Below, one piece after another: positions 28,720-35,124 of a stretch of DNA of 35,124 nucleotides (the stretch's first letter is position 1; each line of letters starts with the position of its first letter). Source of the stretch: Aquabacterium sp. (GTDB taxonomy: Bacteria; Pseudomonadota; Gammaproteobacteria; Burkholderiales; Burkholderiaceae_C); assembly GCA_023150345.1 (NCBI GenBank), contig JAKLLB010000042.1, positions 1 through 35,124 on the forward strand. The letters run 5' to 3'. The translations under genes and the position numbers were made by a program. The notes under the pieces are model-generated. The model ran no database searches. It was given only the letters and a program-made list of their open reading frames with translations, and was not told the DNA's origin.

Positions 28720-29336
28720 CAGCATCACCGGCTGAACTTCAAGTGACTCGAACCGTGCCATTCAGCGTATGTGTGTACTGTGGCTCACGGCCGGGCAAAC
28801 GGCCCGAGTACGCCCAGGCGGCCCGCCGGCTGGGCGAGGACATCGGACGGCGGGGCTGGCAGCTGGTCTACGGAGGTGGGCGCGTCGGCTTGATGGGCGA
28901 AGTCGCCAATGCGGCGCTGGCCGCCGGCGCTCGCGTGATCGGCGTGATCCCGGAATCGTTGATGCGCCTGGAAGTGGGCCATCGGGATCTCACCGAGCTG
29001 CACGTCGTGCGTACCATGCACGAGCGCAAGCAGCTGATGGCTGAGCGCGCCCAGGCCTTCATCGCGTTGCCTGGCGGCATCGGAACGTTTGAAGAGCTCT
29101 TCGAGGTCTGGACCTGGCGCCACCTCGAGTACCACGCGCATCCGATCGGTCTGCTTGATGTTGCGGGCTACTACGATGCACTGGAGGCGTTCCTGGAACG
29201 CGCGGTCGACGAGGGTTTCCTGAGTCCCGTGCAAATGTCGATGCTCCACCGCAGCGGCGACCCGGCAGTGCTCTTGGACACCTTGTACGATTCGCGCGCG
29301 AGGGCGATGCAGGCACCGCCGCTGGACCGCATCTGA
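28716..29336 (+). CDS. LOG-family protein (cytokinin riboside 5'-monophosphate phosphoribohydrolase-like)
   Basis: A 206-residue Rossmann-fold protein of the TIGR00730/LOG family. The signatures are GGGRVGLMG at 53-61 and PGGIGTFEE at 118-126. Family members hydrolyse nucleoside 5'-monophosphates to base plus ribose 5-phosphate; in plants and some bacteria this frees cytokinins. Physiological substrates in betaproteobacteria are not clear. The start is set by the ATGA overlap with dgkA. It converges on glnB, with a GC-rich hairpin after the stop. Confidence 0.92.
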   Translation: MTASPAELQVTRTVPFSVCVYCGSRPGKRPEYAQAARRLGEDIGRRGWQLVYGGGRVGLMGEVANAALAAGARVIGVIPESLMRLEVGHRDLTELHVVRTMHERKQLMAERAQAFIALPGGIGTFEELFEVWTWRHLEYHAHPIGLLDVAGYYDALEAFLERAVDEGFLSPVQMSMLHRSGDPAVLLDTLYDSRARAMQAPPLDRI

Positions 29337-29338
29337 TC

Positions 29339-29365
29339 GCCAAGGGGCGCGGCGGCGCCCCTGGC
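29339..29365 (+). terminator. GC-rich hairpin after the LOG gene
   Basis: AGGGGCGC (29343-29350) and GCGCCCCT (29355-29362) form a perfect 8-bp stem with a GGCG loop, extendable by GCC/GGC on either side. It starts 3 bp after the stop codon. It lacks a T-tract, so termination efficiency is uncertain. Confidence 0.5.
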
Positions 29366-29463
29366 ACCCCGCTCGGGAACCAGAGCGCAGAGCGGCGCAG
29401 GCGCTCGTTGTCGCTTTCGGACGAGCCAACCAACCGGCCGACGCGACTGCGGCCAGCGCGATA

Positions 29464-31112
<1,649 letters not shown>

Positions 31113-31116
<4 letters not shown>

Positions 31117-31138
31117 CGGCGTCGCTGCGCCGCGTCAG
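31113..31138. terminator. Palindrome spanning the stops of two convergent genes
   Basis: CTGACG (31113-31118) and CGTCAG (31133-31138) are inverted repeats that contain the TGA of the FemAB-like gene and, on the other strand, the TGA of ppa. The intervening GCG and CGC can extend the stem with a small bulge. No T-run flanks it. A bidirectional terminator is plausible but not proven. Confidence 0.4.
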
Positions 31139-31677
31139 GCCGAACGATGGCGTGCCTGCCAGCGGCGGGCGCCCTCCACCACTTCGGAGCAAGCCTCTTG
31201 CGGGCCGACCCAGCCCTGCACACGCACCCACTTGCCTTCCTCGAGATCTTTGTAGTGCTCGAAGAAGTGCTGGATGGTCTTCAGGCGGGCGGGATTGAGA
31301 TCCTCATGCGAATGCCACTGCGAGTAGATGGGGAGGATCTTGGTGGTGGGAACCGCGAGCAGCTTGTTGTCGCCGCCGGCCTCGTCGAGCATCTTGAGCA
31401 TGCCCAGCGCCCGGCAGGTCACGACCACGCCCGGGATCAGCGGAACCGGCGTGACCACGAGCACGTCGACTGGATCACCGTCGTCGGCCAATGTCTGCGG
31501 AATGTAGCCGTAGTTGCACGGGTAGTGCATCGCCGTGCCCATGAACCGATCGACGAACAGGGCACCGGACTCCTCGTCGACTTCGTACTTGATGGGGTCG
31601 GCGTTCATCGGGATCTCGATGATCACGTTGAACTCGTCCGGGCAGCGCTCGCCAGGGGTGACGTTGTGCAGGCTCAT
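31135..31677 (-). CDS. ppa: Soluble inorganic pyrophosphatase (family I)
   Basis: Cytoplasmic Mg-dependent enzyme that hydrolyses pyrophosphate and pulls biosynthetic reactions forward. The start [21 protein letters not shown] gives 180 residues; a much longer open frame upstream overlaps hppA and is a shadow. The family signature [10 protein letters not shown] carries the metal-binding Asp residues, and substrate-contact segments [15 protein letters not shown] and [13 protein letters not shown] are present. GAAG precedes the ATG. The neighbouring divergent gene encodes the membrane pyrophosphatase, so both pyrophosphate-using enzymes are side by side. Confidence 0.96.
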   Translation of the reverse strand: MSLHNVTPGERCPDEFNVIIEIPMNADPIKYEVDEESGALFVDRFMGTAMHYPCNYGYIPQTLADDGDPVDVLVVTPVPLIPGVVVTCRALGMLKMLDEAGGDNKLLAVPTTKILPIYSQWHSHEDLNPARLKTIQHFFEHYKDLEEGKWVRVQGWVGPQEACSEVVEGARRWQARHRSA

Positions 31678-31903
31678 GATGGTGCTTCGGGCAGGCAGGG
31701 GAAACCCGTATTCTACGGACCGTGCTTGCCACGCCCTGACAAGCTCGTGACCTTGAGTTACCGCAGGAAAACACGGTTCCGCGCTGCAGCATGTTCCCGT
31801 AGCATCCGCCGGCGCGACCGCGCCCCCGTTTGTTCCGGGGGTCCACACCCAAAGAAGCGCGGCACGTTCACCACAGGGCCAGTCCGACGAGGAAGGAGAT
31901 ACC

Positions 31904-34087
31904 TTGATTTCGACCACCATGGCGCTCTACATAGCGCTGGCATGCGGCCTTGCGGCCGTGCTCTACGGCTTCGTCCAGCGCAGCTGGATCCTGGGCCAGG
32001 ACGCGGGTAACGCCCGCATGCAGGAAATCGCCGGTGCGGTGCAGCAAGGCGCTGCGGCCTACCTGTCCCGGCAGTACAAGACCATCGCGATCGTCGGTGT
32101 CGTTCTTGCCATCCTGATCGGCGTCTTCCTCGACGGCAAGACCGCCGCCGGCTTCATCCTCGGCGCCGTGCTGTCGGGCGCCTGCGGCTTCATCGGCATG
32201 AATGTGTCGGTGCGCGCCAACGTGCGCACCGCGCAAGCGGCCACCAAGGGCATCGGCCCGGCGCTCGACGTCGCCTTCAAGGGCGGCGCCATCACCGGCA
32301 TGCTGGTGGTCGGCCTGGGCCTTCTGGGCGTCGGCATCTTCTTCTGGTTCATCGTCGGCAACGGCAATTTCACGCCTGACAAGAGCCTGTCGTCGGTGCT
32401 CAAGCCGCTGCTGGGCCTGGCCTTCGGCTCGTCCCTGATTTCCATCTTCGCGCGCCTGGGCGGCGGCATCTTTACCAAGGGTGCCGACGTCGGCGCCGAC
32501 CTGGTGGGCAAGGTCGAGGCCGGCATTCCAGAAGACGATCCCCGCAACCCCGCCGTGATCGCCGACAACGTGGGCGACAACGTGGGCGACTGTGCCGGCA
32601 TGGCTGCCGACTTGTTCGAGACCTACGCCGTCACGCTGATCGCCACGATGGCGCTGGGTGCCCTGGTGGTCACTGCCGCGCCGATGGCCGCCGTGGTCTA
32701 CCCGCTGCTGCTGGGCGGCGTGTCCATCATCGCTTCCATCATCGGCTGCGGCTTCGTCAAGGCCTCGCCGGGCATGAAGAACGTGATGCCCGCTCTCTAC
32801 AAGGGCCTGATCGTCGCCGGCGTGCTGTCGTTGATCGCCTTCTACTTCGTCACGGTGGCGGTGGTTCCGGCCGACGCCCTGGGCAGCGGCACGCACATGC
32901 GCCTGTTCGGTGCGTGCGCCGTGGGCCTGGTGCTGACGGCTGCCATGGTGTGGATCACCGAGTACTACACGGGTACGGACTACAAGCCCGTGCAGCACGT
33001 GGCGCAGGCCTCGACCACCGGCCACGGCACCAACATCATCGCCGGCCTGGGTGTCTCGATGAAGTCCACCGCGTGGCCGGTGGTCTTCGTCTGCATCGCG
33101 ATCTGGGTGTCCTACATGCTCGGCGGGCTGTACGGCATCGCCATCGCGGCCACCTCGATGCTGAGCATGGCCGGCATCGTCGTCGCCCTCGACGCCTACG
33201 GTCCGATCACCGACAACGCCGGCGGCATTGCCGAGATGGCCGAGTTGCCCGACAGCGTGCGCGACATCACCGATCCGCTCGATGCCGTGGGCAACACCAC
33301 CAAGGCGGTGACCAAGGGCTATGCCATCGGCTCGGCCGGCCTGGCTGCGCTGGTGCTGTTTGCCGACTACACGCACGCCCTCGAGGCGCGCGGCATGCAC
33401 ATCAGCTTCGACCTGTCCGACCACAAGGTGATCGTGGGCCTGTTCATCGGCGGCCTGATCCCCTACCTGTTTGGCGCCATGGCCATGGAAGCCGTCGGCC
33501 GGGCCGCGGGCTCGGTGGTGGAAGAGGTGCGCCGTCAGTTCCGCGAGATCAAGGGCATCATGGAAGGCAAGGCCAAGCCCGAGTACGGCAAGGCCGTCGA
33601 CATGCTGACCGTGGCCGCGATCAAGGAAATGATGATCCCCAGCCTGCTGCCGGTGGTGGTTCCGGTGGTGGTGGGCCTGGCCTTGGGCCCGGCCGCGCTG
33701 GGCGGCTTGCTGATGGGTACCATCGTCACCGGCCTGTTCGTGGCCATCTCGATGTGCACCGGTGGCGGTGCCTGGGACAACGCCAAGAAATACATCGAGG
33801 ACGGCCACTTCGGCGGCAAAGGCAGTGACGCGCACAAGGCGGCAGTCACTGGCGACACGGTCGGCGATCCCTACAAGGACACCGCCGGCCCCGCGGTCAA
33901 TCCGCTGATCAAGATCATCAACATCGTGGCGCTGCTGATCGTGCCGCTGTTGCCGATGAGCCAGGCCACCAGCGCCGGCGGGGCCTCGCATGCGGCCCCG
34001 GCTGCCGTGACGGCGCCGGCGCCCGCGACGGCCGCTCCGGCCACGCCGGCACCCGCACCGGCACCGGCCTCGGCAGCGTCGAACTGA
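31904..34087 (+). CDS. hppA: Membrane-bound proton-translocating pyrophosphatase
   Basis: Multi-span pump of 727 residues that couples pyrophosphate hydrolysis to ion transport. The PPi-binding signature [18 protein letters not shown] and the following [23 protein letters not shown] are intact, as is the C-terminal [20 protein letters not shown]. In [16 protein letters not shown] the Lys and the Thr three residues later are those of K+-independent H+-pumping enzymes; K+-dependent ones have Ala there. The C-terminus is a 40-residue Ala/Pro tail. The start is a TTG because AGGAAGGAGA lies five bases upstream. A strong terminator follows. Confidence 0.95.
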   Translation: MISTTMALYIALACGLAAVLYGFVQRSWILGQDAGNARMQEIAGAVQQGAAAYLSRQYKTIAIVGVVLAILIGVFLDGKTAAGFILGAVLSGACGFIGMNVSVRANVRTAQAATKGIGPALDVAFKGGAITGMLVVGLGLLGVGIFFWFIVGNGNFTPDKSLSSVLKPLLGLAFGSSLISIFARLGGGIFTKGADVGADLVGKVEAGIPEDDPRNPAVIADNVGDNVGDCAGMAADLFETYAVTLIATMALGALVVTAAPMAAVVYPLLLGGVSIIASIIGCGFVKASPGMKNVMPALYKGLIVAGVLSLIAFYFVTVAVVPADALGSGTHMRLFGACAVGLVLTAAMVWITEYYTGTDYKPVQHVAQASTTGHGTNIIAGLGVSMKSTAWPVVFVCIAIWVSYMLGGLYGIAIAATSMLSMAGIVVALDAYGPITDNAGGIAEMAELPDSVRDITDPLDAVGNTTKAVTKGYAIGSAGLAALVLFADYTHALEARGMHISFDLSDHKVIVGLFIGGLIPYLFGAMAMEAVGRAAGSVVEEVRRQFREIKGIMEGKAKPEYGKAVDMLTVAAIKEMMIPSLLPVVVPVVVGLALGPAALGGLLMGTIVTGLFVAISMCTGGGAWDNAKKYIEDGHFGGKGSDAHKAAVTGDTVGDPYKDTAGPAVNPLIKIINIVALLIVPLLPMSQATSAGGASHAAPAAVTAPAPATAAPATPAPAPAPASAASN

Positions 34088-34097
34088 CGCGCTTGCA

Positions 34098-34123
34098 CCG
34101 ACCGCCCGCAAACGGGCGGTCGG
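34098..34123 (+). terminator. First hairpin after hppA
   Basis: A perfect 11-bp stem, CCGACCGCCCG (34098-34108) and CGGGCGGTCGG (34113-34123), with a CAAA loop. It starts 10 bp after the hppA stop and has no T-tract. It probably acts together with the second hairpin at 34162-34187. Confidence 0.55.
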
Positions 34124-34161
34124 CCTGCCTGCGGTGTCAGGTCACCCCTGATGAGCAGGAT

Positions 34162-34187
34162 GGGCCACCCGAAGGGGTGGCCCTTTT
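34162..34187 (+). terminator. Intrinsic terminator of hppA
   Basis: A perfect 9-bp stem, GGGCCACCC (34162-34170) and GGGTGGCCC (34175-34183), with a GAAG loop, followed by TTTT (34184-34187) on the plus strand. There is no matching T-run for the minus-strand gene that converges on it. Confidence 0.8.
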
Positions 34188-34253
34188 CATTGGGCGGTGC
34201 CGCCGCGGATGGCGTGCCTCGAACTTGTGCCTGAGCAAGATGCCTTCGGTGGA

Positions 34254-34559
34254 TCAGGCGTTGAGGTCGAGCAACGTGCCCATCATCTCGAATCCGGTCC
34301 TCACCACCGCCAGGTTGGCACGGAAGTCGTACAGGGCCACGCGCTGCGCGACGAGGTCTTCGGCGAGTTGCGCGCCTTCGTTCGGTGACGACGCCGCGCT
34401 CACCGTCACGCCACCGCCGACTTGCGTGCGGATCTCCGGCACGAGCCGGTGGAACCCCGGCGTCGACGAGTTGGCGACGTTGTGAGCAGCCATGGCCAGG
34501 CGCGAGGTGGCTGCGCCCATGCCCGACAGCGCGACCGAGCTGATCGATTGCAGGTTCAT
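34254..34559 (-). CDS. Very short flagellar basal-body rod-like protein
   Basis: A 101-residue protein with the N-terminal flagellar rod motif SGMGAATSRLAMAAHNVANSSTPGFHR. The C-terminal part LAEDLVAQRVALYDFRANLAVVRTGFEMMGTLLDL resembles the end of FlgC/FlgG-type proteins. The two conserved ends are joined almost directly, without the usual middle domain. No other flagellar gene is in the window, so it is an orphan outside a flagellar cluster. It may be a rod-family paralogue of unknown role or a relic. The ATG has only a weak upstream GAAG. Confidence 0.75.
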   Translation of the reverse strand: MNLQSISSVALSGMGAATSRLAMAAHNVANSSTPGFHRLVPEIRTQVGGGVTVSAASSPNEGAQLAEDLVAQRVALYDFRANLAVVRTGFEMMGTLLDLNA

Positions 34560-34819
34560 CGTGGGGACTTCGGCACCGCGCCCGCATTCATGAGGGTCAC
34601 CGCCATCAGGCCGTGAAATCCACCACGACCTCGCTGCACAGCGGCGTTTGGCTGGGCCGTGTCGGCAAGGCGTGGCTTGTCATCGATGGGCGGTAGCATC
34701 CGTGCCCAGCCCGCGGCTCCCGCAGCGCCGTGTCTCGGCAGGGGCAGGTCGTACGCACGGGCCGAACCGGTGCCCCTAAACCCACTGCGCGGCGACGCCA
34801 GCGCGCACGAGCACCACTG

Positions 34820-35124
34820 ATGACCGAACAGACACGCCAGCGCGAAGACGAAGCCAACACGGGTGCACCGATGCTGCCTCGCGCTGGCGCGGGCAGCGCC
34901 TGGGAAGTCTTCATCGCGTTCCTGCGCCTTGGACTGACCTCGTTCGGTGGCCCTGTCGCGCACCTGGGTTACTTCCGGGCCGAGTTCGTCGACCGCCGGA
35001 AGTGGACCGACGAGCGCAGTTATGCCGATCTGGTGGCGCTGTGCCAGTTCCTGCCCGGCCCCGCCAGCAGCCAGGTGGGCATGGCCCTGGGCATGCAACG
35101 CGCCGGCTGGCTGGGTGCGTTGTC
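34820..35124 (+). CDS. chrA: Chromate transporter, N-terminal part (runs off the window)
   Basis: The first 101 residues of a ChrA-family membrane transporter. After a polar N-terminus of about 25 residues, the family signature is clear: FIAFLRLGLTSFGGPVAHLGYFRAEFVDRRKW and LVALCQFLPGPASSQVGMALG, which cover the first spans. The family exports chromate, but close relatives lack a proven substrate, so the name is provisional. The 260 bp upstream (34560-34819) shows no other gene and no clear promoter. Confidence 0.88.
   Translation, partial: MTEQTRQREDEANTGAPMLPRAGAGSAWEVFIAFLRLGLTSFGGPVAHLGYFRAEFVDRRKWTDERSYADLVALCQFLPGPASSQVGMALGMQRAGWLGAL

Noticed and set aside
31868-34111. 747-codon open frame on the minus strand opposite hppA
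   Set aside because: The His/Gly/Arg-rich translation is the mirror of a clear pyrophosphatase gene with strong ribosome-binding site and signatures.

Overview
This is a high-GC chromosomal window from a betaproteobacterium, most likely order Burkholderiales. That placement is inferred from gene content and order: lon/clpX/clpP/tig, the ilvB-ilvH-ilvC-pssA-leuA run, hpnCDE, and the sigma factor/DUF3619/DUF3106/RDD cluster. Nearly all of it is core genome. The mobile DNA consists of a truncated integrase-type transposase at the left edge and one intact group II intron in the middle.

Layout. Positions 1-815 hold the 3' end of an insertion-sequence transposase followed by nested palindromes. 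Positions 816-6942 (minus strand) hold a proteostasis block transcribed right to left: tRNA-Leu(UAG), tig, clpP, clpX, lon. Positions 7067-11487 (minus) hold a two-gene RND efflux operon with a clear sigma-70 promoter and a TetR-type palindromic operator, but no regulator gene beside it. Positions 11572-14596 (plus) hold hpnC-hpnD-hpnE, which make squalene for hopanoids and are joined by ATGA overlaps; an IclR-family regulator follows. A D,D-peptidase gene (minus) comes next.

Positions 16526-25692 (minus) hold the branched-chain amino acid block ilvB-ilvH-ilvC-pssA-leuA. Upstream of leuA there is a short leader peptide with five leucine codons, all CTA or CTT, followed by a terminator-like hairpin, which looks like a transcription attenuator. 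Upstream of ilvB there is another structured leader that ends in a terminator with a T-tract. A full-length group II intron (22909-25426, with a reverse transcriptase/maturase/HNH protein) sits inside that ilvB leader in the sense orientation. The promoter visible for ilvB lies on the far side of the intron.

Positions 25739-29336 (plus) hold an ECF-type sigma factor translationally coupled to a single-span membrane protein (DUF3619), then a secreted Pro/Ala-rich DUF3106 protein, an RDD membrane protein, diacylglycerol kinase and a LOG-family phosphoribohydrolase. The right end carries glnB (minus), a FemAB-like acyltransferase, soluble pyrophosphatase ppa (minus), membrane proton-pumping pyrophosphatase hppA, a very small flagellar rod-like protein (minus) and the start of a chromate-transporter gene.

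The points most worth a second look are the intron inside the ilvB leader with its three-copy repeat, the leuA attenuator, the sigma-factor/DUF3619/DUF3106 locus as a candidate sigma/anti-sigma system, and the orphan operator in front of the efflux pump.
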